Positions 1-5,989 of a DNA stretch of 19,368 nt are shown one piece after another. Source of the stretch: an uncultured Clostridia bacterium. GTDB taxonomy: Bacteria > Bacillota > Clostridia > Christensenellales > UBA1242. Each line of letters begins with the position of its first letter. Position 1 is the first letter of the stretch. A program made the position numbers and the translations under genes. The stretch is from assembly GCA_937907645.1 (NCBI GenBank), contig CALCWV010000063.1, forward strand, positions 1 through 19,368, read 5' to 3'. A model generated the notes under the pieces. It was not told where the DNA came from, made no database searches, and saw only the letters and a program-made list of their open reading frames with translations.

Positions 1-1019
1 CCTTTTTTGTTCACTTCCATAATACATGAAAGTGTCAATCTCTCGACCCCCTCATTTAGCGAACAAATCCCATTCGAAAGTGAAACAGGAAGCATTGGAA
101 GAACAGAAGTTGGGAAATATGTGCTTGTTCCTCTTTTAAAGGCCTCTTCGTCAATAATACTTCCCTTCTTTACATACTCTCCAACATCAGCGATATGAAC
201 TCCAAGAAGATAACCCTTCTTTGTTCTCTTTATAGACACGGCGTCGTCAAAGTCTCTGGCGTCCTCGCCGTCAATTGTGAACATAACCTCTTTTGTTAAA
301 TCTAGTCTGCCCTTCTTTTGCTTTTCAAGAACTTTCTTTGGCAGCTTTTTACTTGCGTCAATGACCTCTTGTGGAAATTCTTCATAAAGGTTGTGATCTC
401 TAATTATAGCTAGTTCTAGAGTTTTAATATCATCTGTTTGTCCAAGTATTTCAATAACCTCAGCTGAGTGAGCTCCTCTTTTGCCTCTAATAATTCTTGC
501 GACAACCTTATCATTTTCGTGACAAATAAGGCCTGTTTTCTTAACAGCAAATTTCATTGGGATTCTGCCATTGTCCGGCTCTAAGAAAAGGCTTTTGCTG
601 ACCTTCTCAATTGTTCCAACAACTTTCTTTACAGGTTCATAAATTCCAACAATTTCACCTTCCGAGTTCGCTCCCATAGAATTTACGCGAACGATTACTT
701 TATCCCCATCGATCGCTCCGAAAGACTTGTTCGCAGGAATGAAGATATCTTCTGCCTCTCCACCTATATCGCAAAATCCAAAGCCCTTTGCGTTGCCAAT
801 GTATTTTGCTTTCATGTAGCCACGAGATGGGATAGTTATAAACTTATTCTTCCTTACTTCAAATACATCCCCGTTTGCGACAAGTTTTTTAAATTCCGCC
901 TTGACACTTTCAACCTTTACATCCAAAGTGTTTGCTAAAAACAAAAAAAGATTGTCTGGTTTAGAATAAGCCAAACTATCTTTAGCAATTAAATTAAACA
1001 ATCTTTCTTTGATAGTCAT
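1..1019 (-). CDS. rnr: Ribonuclease R, 5' part (3' end beyond the window)
   Basis: A 3'-5' exoribonuclease of the RNB family that degrades structured RNA and takes part in RNA quality control. The first 339 residues are present. The N-terminal winged-helix-like region (about 1-65) is followed by cold-shock/OB-like segments (about 66-190) and the start of the RNB catalytic domain. That domain shows DGEDARDFDDAV (about 250-261), whose aspartates bind the catalytic metals in this family, then GVHIADVGEYV (about 273-283) and CSLNEGVERLTLSC, which matches the RNB consensus. The ATG lies three bases after the secG stop and has only a weak GGTG-like Shine-Dalgarno, so translation is probably coupled to secG. 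secG followed by rnr is a common Bacillota order. The reading frame is open to the window edge, so S1 and C-terminal regions are not visible. Confidence 0.96.
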   Translation of the reverse strand, partial: MTIKERLFNLIAKDSLAYSKPDNLFLFLANTLDVKVESVKAEFKKLVANGDVFEVRKNKFITIPSRGYMKAKYIGNAKGFGFCDIGGEAEDIFIPANKSFGAIDGDKVIVRVNSMGANSEGEIVGIYEPVKKVVGTIEKVSKSLFLEPDNGRIPMKFAVKKTGLICHENDKVVARIIRGKRGAHSAEVIEILGQTDDIKTLELAIIRDHNLYEEFPQEVIDASKKLPKKVLEKQKKGRLDLTKEVMFTIDGEDARDFDDAVSIKRTKKGYLLGVHIADVGEYVKKGSIIDEEAFKRGTSTYFPTSVLPMLPVSLSNGICSLNEGVERLTLSCIMEVNKK

Positions 1020-1022
1020 TTT

Positions 1023-1340
1023 TTACACCGTTTTATTGATAATTTCTGTTATAAAGTAGGCTAATGCGCAGAATGCAATTATGCTAGCCATAACAATTGT
1101 AACAATTTTCAACTTTCCATTTCTTGTAGAGCCTTTATTTTGTGAATAATAGCTCTCTTGAGTTCCCGTAATAACATTCCCGTCATCTGTTGAATCGTTT
1201 GATTGAAGCAAAATTGTAATAATCATAGTGATTGCGCATGCAACAATAATTCCGAATAAAACATATCTTAAAACAGGGAAAACTTTTGTAATCCAATCTG
1301 ATTGAATCTCACCTTCAGCAAGCATTGATAATATTTTCAT
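1023..1340 (-). CDS. secG: Preprotein translocase subunit SecG
   Basis: Small subunit of the SecYEG channel in the cytoplasmic membrane. The 105-residue product has two membrane segments (about 24-46 and 79-100) joined by a polar loop. The first helix ends in ITMIITILLQSND, matching the SecG hallmark in which the helix runs into LLQS, and the second has the IAFCALAYFI pattern. The loop is Asn/Ser/Thr rich rather than glycine rich, and the protein is longer than the usual 70-80 residues because of an N-terminal stretch of about 20 residues. The start is supported by AGGAG a few bases upstream. The gene lies between a short membrane protein and rnr, in the usual secG-rnr arrangement. Recognition rests on topology, the LLQ motif and context; identity is fairly safe. 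Confidence 0.88.
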   Translation of the reverse strand: MKILSMLAEGEIQSDWITKVFPVLRYVLFGIIVACAITMIITILLQSNDSTDDGNVITGTQESYYSQNKGSTRNGKLKIVTIVMASIIAFCALAYFITEIINKTV

Positions 1341-1350
1341 CTTCTCTCCT

Positions 1351-1584
1351 TTATTTCCTAGCTAATAGAATAAGAACTAGCATTGTAGTTAACAGCGCAA
1401 GAAAAATTATTGGCATAATCTTAATTTTAGACTTATCTTTGATGGCTGACTTAAGAAAAGATATGAGCGAAATAATCATCAAAGTAGATATGATGATAAC
1501 AATTAATGAGAAAGTAACAACATCCCAATTATATACCCAATTTTTGACATCCATAAAGAAGTTTGCCATTAAACTAACGTTCAT
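1351..1584 (-). CDS. Small two-TM membrane protein, unknown function
   Basis: I do not recognise this 77-residue protein. It has a short N-terminal part (MNVSLMANFFMDVKNW), a membrane helix at about 20-42, a basic cytoplasmic-looking linker (KSAIKDKSKIK) and a second helix at about 56-75, ending ARK. A longer frame opens upstream to 1677, but this start is preferred for two reasons: GGAGG sits four bases before this ATG, and a TTGAAA-17-TATAAT promoter at 1604-1632 would begin transcription downstream of the longer start. It is the first gene of the secG-rnr unit, ten bases before the secG ATG. Its size and topology resemble SecG and it could be a divergent duplicate, but I see no shared motif. 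An accessory of protein export is only a guess from position. Confidence 0.72.
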   Translation of the reverse strand: MNVSLMANFFMDVKNWVYNWDVVTFSLIVIIISTLMIISLISFLKSAIKDKSKIKIMPIIFLALLTTMLVLILLARK

Positions 1585-1603
1585 TATTCCTCCAAACACT
1601 GAA

Positions 1604-1632
1604 ATTATAGCATATAATAAAAGTTTTTTCAA
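1604..1632 (-). promoter_or_regulatory. Promoter of the membrane protein-secG-rnr operon
   Basis: Reading the minus strand, TTGAAA (1627-1632), a 17-base spacer and TATAAT (1604-1609), with TGC just before the -10, giving an extended -10. Initiation would fall near 1597, just upstream of GGAGG and the ATG at 1584. Confidence 0.8.
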
Positions 1633-1692
1633 GCAGATTGATGTCTTTGTTATGAAAATAGTAAAAAAAATCACCATAAATTACTTATTTCA

Positions 1693-1722
1693 TTGACAAA
1701 ATAGTTCATAAAGTGTTATATT
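1693..1722 (+). promoter_or_regulatory. Promoter of tRNA-Thr
   Basis: Consensus -35 TTGACA at 1693-1698 and -10 TATATT at 1717-1722 (18-base spacer) preceded by TGT, an extended -10. It is the only plus-strand promoter I can support and lies about 60 bases upstream of the tRNA. The leader in between carries an imperfect inverted repeat (TTGAGA at 1731-1736, TCTCAA at 1765-1770). Confidence 0.75.
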
Positions 1723-1782
1723 CTAAATGTTTGAGAGGTAATCACGAGGATCTTTTTCCCCACTTCTCAAGTAGAGCTCTAT

Positions 1783-1858
1783 GCTAACGTGGCGCAGTCG
1801 GTAGCGCACAGCATTGGTAATGCTGAGGTCGGCAGTTCGAATCTGCTCGTTAGCTCCA
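1783..1858 (+). tRNA. tRNA-Thr (anticodon GGT), CCA encoded
   Basis: A complete cloverleaf can be drawn. The acceptor stem GCTAACG pairs with CGTTAGC. The D arm is GCGC/GCGC around AGTCGGTA. The anticodon stem CAGCA/TGCTG encloses the loop TTGGTAA with anticodon GGT. The T arm is GGCAG/CTGCT around TTCGAAT, with one G-T pair. The discriminator base is T and CCA is encoded, giving 76 bases including CCA. GGT reads threonine codons ACC and ACU. It is a lone tRNA with its own promoter and terminator and is the only plus-strand gene in the window. Confidence 0.97.
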
Positions 1859-1903
1859 TGTTTTATTTTTTAGCTTTGAAGAAATATATAAATCTATAAA
1901 CTA

Positions 1904-1947
1904 AAAACGGCCGAAAGTTAATTTCATCAGCTTTCAGTCGTTTTTTT
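1904..1947 (+). terminator. Terminator of tRNA-Thr, probably bidirectional
   Basis: Fourteen-position stem (1904-1917 with 1931-1944; one G-T pair, one C-A mismatch) around a 13-base loop, followed by a run of seven T. The left arm starts in an A run, so the same hairpin can also end leftward transcription from the HIT-like gene and the small ORF. Confidence 0.85.
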
Positions 1948-1995
1948 AATTCATCACATTAACATGTAAATTTATAAACTACAATTTATAGTTTT

Positions 1996-2079
1996 TTAAA
2001 CACTGTTATCATTCTTTTCTTCCAACCATTTCATCCTTGCACCAACATCAAATAGTTTGGCAGCAAATCCAAATTTCAT
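1996..2079 (-). CDS. Possible 27-residue small protein
   Basis: An ATG-to-TAA frame of 28 codons lies 39 bases after the stop of the HIT-like gene and before the shared terminator. The product begins MKFGFAAKLFDVGARMKWLE and is amphipathic, with aromatic and basic residues in the first 20 and an acidic/polar tail. AGGGA lies about eight bases before the ATG. No promoter of its own is visible, so it would be read through from the HIT-like gene. Coding is inferred only from the ribosome site, position and non-random composition; a chance frame of this length is quite possible. I do not recognise a family. Confidence 0.4.
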   Translation of the reverse strand: MKFGFAAKLFDVGARMKWLEEKNDNSV

Positions 2080-2118
2080 AGTATTATTCCCTGCATATTG
2101 CGTGTTTTTAGTGAAAAT

Positions 2119-2610
2119 TTATTTTTTATTTAACTCCTTCTTTAGAAGCTTGCATGTTTTTTCTATTCTTTTTATATTCTCTTTTGCGCGCAGGTTTTCA
2201 AGTGCATATTCTTGAATTTGCTTGATATTCTTTAGCACCTTACCAAACTTTTCAATCATCCACTGATGGCGAGGCATAAGCCAAATGTAAAAATGATAGC
2301 CCGCTTTTTCTTCCAAAATTACATTGTACTCTTTTGCAACATTGTTTTCTTCCAAAATCTTTAATGTCTTATTAATTAGCATAACAAGTTCAGACTGCTC
2401 CTCCTCAGAAAGCTCCGTCCATTTAACAACATGTCTTCTTGAGGAAATTATGATAAATCCATCAATTGGAAGTTCAAAATCTTGCATTATTGCAAAGTTT
2501 TTGCTTTTATATAATAGACCTCCAAAAGCAGCAAGTTCTTCGTTTGCAAGTTCACATCCTAAACATCCTTTTAGTTCAACTTCTTTCCCTGTTAAATCAA
2601 TTAGTTTCAT
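2119..2610 (-). CDS. HIT-like superfamily protein with degenerate histidine triad
   Basis: A 163-residue soluble protein with the layout of the HIT (histidine triad) nucleotide-binding fold. A CLGC pair (16-19) resembles the N-terminal zinc-binding CxxC of many HIT proteins. The central strands are LLYKSKNFAIMQDFELPIDG and FIIISSRRHVVKW, the latter corresponding to the HIT strand that ends in a histidine. The active-site strand is YHFYIWLMPRHQWM (105-118). A classical HIT active site reads HxHxHxx; here only the first histidine remains (HFYIW), with a later PRH. The last 40 residues are basic and helical, an extension beyond HIT. A hydrolase or transferase role cannot be assumed; nucleotide binding without canonical catalysis is plausible. 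The start has AAGGAG five bases upstream. Family assignment is from pattern recognition and moderately sure. Confidence 0.65.
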   Translation of the reverse strand: MKLIDLTGKEVELKGCLGCELANEELAAFGGLLYKSKNFAIMQDFELPIDGFIIISSRRHVVKWTELSEEEQSELVMLINKTLKILEENNVAKEYNVILEEKAGYHFYIWLMPRHQWMIEKFGKVLKNIKQIQEYALENLRAKENIKRIEKTCKLLKKELNKK

Positions 2611-2663
2611 CTTAGCTCCTTCTTATTAAAGTTTATATTTATTCCACTCTTTTTCATTATTAT

Positions 2664-2692
2664 GTGTAACAAAATATCAAAATGATTGTCAA
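2664..2692 (-). promoter_or_regulatory. Weak candidate promoter of the HIT-like gene
   Basis: A perfect -35 TTGACA lies at 2687-2692 on the minus strand, but the -10 is poor: TGTTACAC follows at the right distance, with TG but only partial hexamer match. It is listed because the -35 is exact and the position, about 55-80 bases before the ATG, is right. Confidence 0.35.
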
Positions 2693-2755
2693 GAAATTTG
2701 CTAGCATAGAACTAAATTATTAGTTATCTAGTGAAAGATATTTGCATGTTTAATT

Positions 2756-3241
2756 TTATAACTTTCTTTCAATGCTAGGAAGTCCTTCAGTTGCTAAGGA
2801 CTGATTTTTGTATCTTTTGTCAAAGGTGATATCCTCTTTGCAGAACCATGGCACGTCAAGAATTTCAGCTTCCTGCTCCGTTGCAAACTCAATTTCGCAC
2901 ACGTAAAGTCCTTTAAGATTTCCCTGATATTCATCTAACTCGCAATTGTAATCACTCATTGGGAATATGTATCTTTTCTTTGAAATCACATCTCCAATTT
3001 TATATTGTTTATTTAAATTGTATTCCTCTGCCGTACACTCGTCTTCAATCTCCTCTCGAACTAAATCACTTTCAGTGCTCTTCTTTATTGTGTGATAATA
3101 ATTTTCTCCGTCAAAACGATATCTTTCCTCTATACCACCAACGAGCGTGTAATATTGCTCGATGTTCTTCTGACAAACTGCAAGTCTCTTTACTTCTCTC
3201 GCTCTTTCGCTGTCAACTTTAAACTTTCTTTCAATTTCCAT
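2756..3241 (-). CDS. CYTH domain protein (triphosphate tunnel metalloenzyme family)
   Basis: A 161-residue stand-alone CYTH domain. MEIERKF at the N terminus gives the family's ExExK metal/phosphate-binding signature. The following strands carry alternating charged residues that line the tunnel in this fold: EERYRF (about 38-43), YYHTIKKS (48-55), VREEIEDE, VISKKRYIF (85-93), CELDEYQGNLKGLYVCEIEF (about 100-119) and a C-terminal ITFDKRYKNQSLA. CYTH proteins hydrolyse triphosphates (tripolyphosphate, thiamine triphosphate) or, rarely, make cAMP; the substrate cannot be told here. There is no CHAD domain. GAGGG precedes the start and a good promoter lies at 3263-3291. It appears monocistronic. 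Family assignment is strong. Confidence 0.87.
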   Translation of the reverse strand: MEIERKFKVDSERAREVKRLAVCQKNIEQYYTLVGGIEERYRFDGENYYHTIKKSTESDLVREEIEDECTAEEYNLNKQYKIGDVISKKRYIFPMSDYNCELDEYQGNLKGLYVCEIEFATEQEAEILDVPWFCKEDITFDKRYKNQSLATEGLPSIERKL

Positions 3242-3262
3242 ATTGCCCTCGCTTATATAAAT

Positions 3263-3291
3263 ATTTTATCATAGCATCATCAGAAAGTCAA
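3263..3291 (-). promoter_or_regulatory. Promoter of the CYTH gene
   Basis: On the minus strand, TTGACT (3286-3291), a 17-base spacer and TAAAAT (3263-3268), with TGA before the -10 (extended -10). The predicted start near 3256 leaves a leader of about 15 bases before the ATG at 3241. Confidence 0.78.
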
Positions 3292-3315
3292 TTGTAACTT
3301 TTGATGTGAGAATAT

Positions 3316-3340
3316 AAAAAAAAGCATGATAATATGCCTT
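3316..3340 (-). terminator. Terminator after the radical SAM gene and pseudogene
   Basis: On the minus strand AAGGCAT (3334-3340) and ATGCTTT (3321-3327) pair over seven positions (one G-T) around a six-base loop, followed by a T run. It lies 29 bases after the last stop codon of the pseudogene. Confidence 0.7.
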
Positions 3341-3368
3341 AAAATTACTTTAACTTCGCATAAACTTT

Positions 3369-3884
3369 TTAGAGAAGATAGTGATTATATCTTTGAATCA
3401 TAATTGGAAGGACGTCGCAAAATAGTCCTGTTAAGATAGTTGTCATAAGATAAATCCACCACTCGTCTATTGAAATGAATCATCCAATTAGAATCGCAAA
3501 AGCTCCGAAAAATAGGAAAGCCAGTGAGTCACTTCAGCTGTGATATTGCAGCTTAGAACTCTCTGCAAAACATCCTTATCTCTAAAGTTCGTTATAACAA
3601 ACTAAGACCTTTCCATTGCGAAATATTTATTCTTCCAGCCTTTAACTTTAATTGCACTTAAAAACTTGTAATCTGAACTTGTAATCTGAGTCCGACACAT
3701 GGAAGATTTTGCTTTCAATATTGACTCTTTTCCTAAAAATTGTAAGTCCAAAAAGTCCAATAAGAAGCCTAGCATCAATATAATAAGCAAACATAAGTAG
3801 AGTTATGAAAATCGCAATATATGCACCAGAAAAGCCAAATATACAGCACAAAATTAGGCTTAAATTAATAATAGCTGATGACAT
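3369..3884 (-). pseudogene. Decayed membrane protein gene resembling CrtO-type acyltransferase
   Basis: Pieces of one protein lie in different frames. From the ATG at 3884: a hydrophobic N terminus with two membrane segments, then GLTIFRKRVNIESKIFHVSD. A 13-bp tandem duplication (3664-3689, unit ACTTGTAATCTGA on the plus strand) then shifts the frame. Removing one copy restores the frame through IKVKGWKNKYFAMERS, reaching an in-frame TAG (3602-3604), then continuing with FVITNFRDKDVLQRVLSCNI and TAEVTHWLS. A further frameshift near 3520 leads to LAFLFFGAFAILIG, an in-frame TGA (3480-3482), and FISIDEWWIYLMTTILTGLF ending in LPIMIQRYNHYLL. The W-K motif, the Glu-x-x-His-Trp segment and the final Pro-x-x-Ile-Gln-Arg-Tyr-Asn recall the glycosyl-4,4'-diaponeurosporenoate acyltransferase (CrtO) family as I remember it. 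Decay is seen directly; the family is tentative. It lies 26 bases after the radical SAM gene. Confidence 0.72.
3664..3689. repeat. 13-bp tandem duplication
   Basis: ACTTGTAATCTGA occurs twice without a gap (3664-3676 and 3677-3689). Thirteen is not a multiple of three, so it frameshifts the surrounding pseudogene; deleting one copy rejoins two coding segments. It is a typical replication-slippage product. Confidence 0.95.
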
Positions 3885-3910
3885 AAATATGTTTTTTTCA
3901 CTTTTTCTTT

Positions 3911-4792
3911 TTAATCAAACAAGCTTATTTGCTTTGGCTCTTCCTTCTTCCATTCATAGCATGTGCATTTGTTATGAAAACCTACTTCTGCTTTAACTTT
4001 TTTAACAAAATCTGTGACTCTTATGTAATTATCTTTAACGCCTTTGGAAGAAGAATATAGCGATTGAATTTCCCTAGACTGTCTTGGAAATTCCCTATCT
4101 AGAAAATTATAGAAAGCCTTTTTTGTTTCTCCAAATAGATTTAGCGGCGCTGCTTTTACAAAGTCCAAATTTAGCTCTTTCGCCCTAGAAATTATTGCTG
4201 TTAAATTTTCCTTGCTGTCAGTTAAATATGGGATTATCGGCATAAGGTGGACACCGACAAAAGCATTAGTTTCTTCCTTAAGTTCTTTTGCGACCATAAA
4301 TCTCTCCTCTGAAGAAATAACATTTGGCTCTAGTTTAGAAGAGATTTTTTCGTCCATACAAGTTATGCTAAGCGAAATATACACTTGCGTGACTGACGAA
4401 AGCTCTTTAATCTGTTCAATGTCTCTGAGTATTAAATTTGATTTTGTTGAAAGATAAATCGGTGTTTTGTGTTTTATAAAAAAGCTTAGAACCTTTGGCA
4501 TGATTTTTAACGAGCGTTCCAGCGGCTGATAAGAGTCACAAACAGTTCCCACACCAACAAGCTCACCCTTGTTTTTGTTTGAGCAAAGCTCTTTGTCTAG
4601 TAAATCTATGTTTTTCTTGAAAAAAATATCGTCATAAAAGTTGTCACTTTCGAGATATTTATGTGAATAAAGCGCATAGCAATATCTACATCTATGTGCG
4701 CAGCCTCTATATATGTTAATGTCATAGGTGTAAGGCGTAAAGCCCGCCTCACATTTCCTTATGACAGTTTTGTTGTCGATTTCTTTTATCAT
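3911..4792 (-). CDS. SPL-family radical SAM protein (COG1533-like)
   Basis: A 293-residue radical SAM enzyme of the spore photoproduct lyase-like group. DINIYRGCAHRCRYCYALYS (about 24-43) carries the CxxxCxxC cluster motif (C31, C35, C38) in the typical context NxYRGCxHxCxYCYA. Further barrel elements are GVGTVCDSYQPLE, PIYLSTKSNLILRD, QVYISLSI, and VGVHLMPIIPYLTDS. The C terminus has a CTC pair (276-278) and ends in QISLFD, close to the bacterial beta-clamp-binding consensus QL[SD]LF. COG1533 members are often uncharacterised; DNA repair is suggested by the founding member and by this peptide but is inference. Upstream, TGATAGAAT lies six bases before the ATG with no good Shine-Dalgarno, so the mRNA may be leaderless. 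The pseudogene follows 26 bases later and a terminator closes the unit. Confidence 0.88.
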   Translation of the reverse strand: MIKEIDNKTVIRKCEAGFTPYTYDINIYRGCAHRCRYCYALYSHKYLESDNFYDDIFFKKNIDLLDKELCSNKNKGELVGVGTVCDSYQPLERSLKIMPKVLSFFIKHKTPIYLSTKSNLILRDIEQIKELSSVTQVYISLSITCMDEKISSKLEPNVISSEERFMVAKELKEETNAFVGVHLMPIIPYLTDSKENLTAIISRAKELNLDFVKAAPLNLFGETKKAFYNFLDREFPRQSREIQSLYSSSKGVKDNYIRVTDFVKKVKAEVGFHNKCTCYEWKKEEPKQISLFD

Positions 4793-4798
4793 AGCTCT

Positions 4799-4827
4799 AT
4801 TCTATCACAAAAAAAGCCTTTTTGAAA
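4799..4827 (-). promoter_or_regulatory. Extended -10 promoter of the radical SAM gene
   Basis: On the minus strand TGATAGAAT gives an extended -10 (hexamer 4799-4804) exactly six bases before the ATG at 4792. The -35 position (4822-4827) has only a weak TTTCAA and lies inside the terminator hairpin at 4809-4835. Initiation is predicted at or next to the ATG. Confidence 0.5.
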
Positions 4828-4835
4828 GGCTTTTT
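4809..4835 (-). terminator. Terminator of the MBL gene
   Basis: Perfect 11-bp stem (AAAAAGCCTTT at 4811-4821 with AAAGGCTTTTT at 4825-4835) around a three-base loop, followed on the minus strand by a T run ending at 4809. The stop codon of the upstream frame (4834-4836) lies in the stem. Symmetrical A and T runs make it potentially bidirectional. Confidence 0.92.
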
Positions 4836-5988
4836 AAGCTACTCCTTCTTCCGGCCATGTTCTGTTTTTCTTAAACCACTCACTTTCTTTAAGTATAGTG
4901 TTATTATTCGAACATTTTACGTTATATCCACTATCATTGCAAAGATAAACTATATTTCCATTAAAGGATGTGAACTCATCTTTTGAGTAATCAATGCATA
5001 GAGATGTTACATAAATTTCTTTTGTATATTTAGCAACATTATTAATAAAAACTTGAGTTGGAAATTGATTTTCCGCTGTCTTTGTGTATTCTGGGCTTCC
5101 AGCGCAGCAGCACACGCAAACAGTTTTTGGCTATACAACACTCATAAGCGTTTCGGATGAAGATGTCTTTGATCCGTGATGTCCAGCTTTGTATAAGTCA
5201 ACGTGAGGAAGTTTGTTTAAAACGACAAGTTGTTCCTCTCCTTTTTCTTCCAAATCACCAGTGAAGAGGAAGTTTTTGCTTCCATAACTTATGAGCGAGC
5301 AAACAGAATAATCATTTTCTGTTGTTGCTTTATTGTTATAATAATAACTATTTAAAATATTTAATGTAATTCCAGTTCCAATTTCATATTCTTTACTTGC
5401 ACCATTGGTTTCATTCACGCAATCAAGCGCTGTGAAATGCTTTGCTCCGTTATTTATTTCGTCATTAAGTTCCCTTAAATAATTTTTGTAGAGCTTTGAA
5501 GTTTCCTTTTGATTCGTTTGGCTAAATGTAATTATATTTTCACATTCATATAAATCAAAGATACTGTCAACATTTTCATTTGTCGCAAAGCCTGCATAGT
5601 GATCCTGATGAGCATGGGTTATGATAACATACTCAAGCTTTCCATCTGTCATGTACTGATCTAGATAATTCTTGATATATGGGATACTGTTCGATTTTGA
5701 TCCGCAATCGATTAAAATGTCGCATGTATCAGTTTTAATGTAAGTGCAATCTCCTGTGTATTTGTTTCCAAGCTCCAAGAAGTGAACTGACATGTTGGCG
5801 TCTTCAAGAGAAATTTTATCATTTTGAATATCATCCCCATTTGTATAATAAACATCTTCCCCGACCGTCACTTCATCTGTCTTTGGAATGTTCATATATG
5901 TGAATGCAGAAAAACCTGCAACAAGCCCGATGACGAGGAACAAACATCCAAGAAGTGCAACTCCGAGTTTATTCGTCTTTTTTGCCAT
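4834..5988 (-). pseudogene. Membrane-anchored ComEC-like metallo-beta-lactamase protein, interrupted by an amber codon
   Basis: From ATG 5988, residues 1-285 run to a TAG at 5131-5133; the same frame then stays open for 98 more residues to TAA at 4834. The N terminus has a signal anchor (about 9-33), so the enzyme faces outside. The MBL domain shows SVHFLELG (67-74), ILIDCGS (91-97), THAHQDH (124-130, the HxHxDH zinc motif), LFTGDLEEKG (241-250) and KAGHHGSKTSS (268-278), as in ComEC/Rec2 C-terminal and related secreted phosphohydrolase-like domains. Just before the TAG is LMSVV and just after it PKTVCVCCCAG; family members commonly have a VKPK-like sequence there, so Lys AAG to TAG would explain it. 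The tail looks intact, so the change is recent, or read through, or a sequencing error. AAGGAGG eight bases before this ATG selects it over an upstream in-frame ATG at 6018. Confidence 0.8.
5131..5133 (-). other. In-frame TAG inside the MBL gene
   Basis: Reading ATG AGT GTT GTA TAG CCA AAA ACT, the amber codon splits an otherwise continuous frame (5988 to 4834). TAG is used as the normal stop at 5990-5992 and 18176-18178, so general reassignment is unlikely. Confidence 0.9.
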
Positions 5989-5989
5989 A

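Noticed and set aside
1351..1677. Longer 108-codon version of the small membrane protein
   Set aside because: The TTGAAA-17-TATAAT promoter lies inside it, and the best ribosome site (GGAGG) belongs to the internal ATG at 1584.
1325..1696. Plus-strand frame of 123 codons
   Set aside because: It overlaps the small membrane protein gene and its promoter on the minus strand, and no plus-strand promoter or Shine-Dalgarno supports it.
4834..5115. Independent 93-residue gene with a GTG start
   Set aside because: It continues the MBL frame after the TAG, has no Shine-Dalgarno, and its first residues match the expected MBL strand after a VKPK-like segment.
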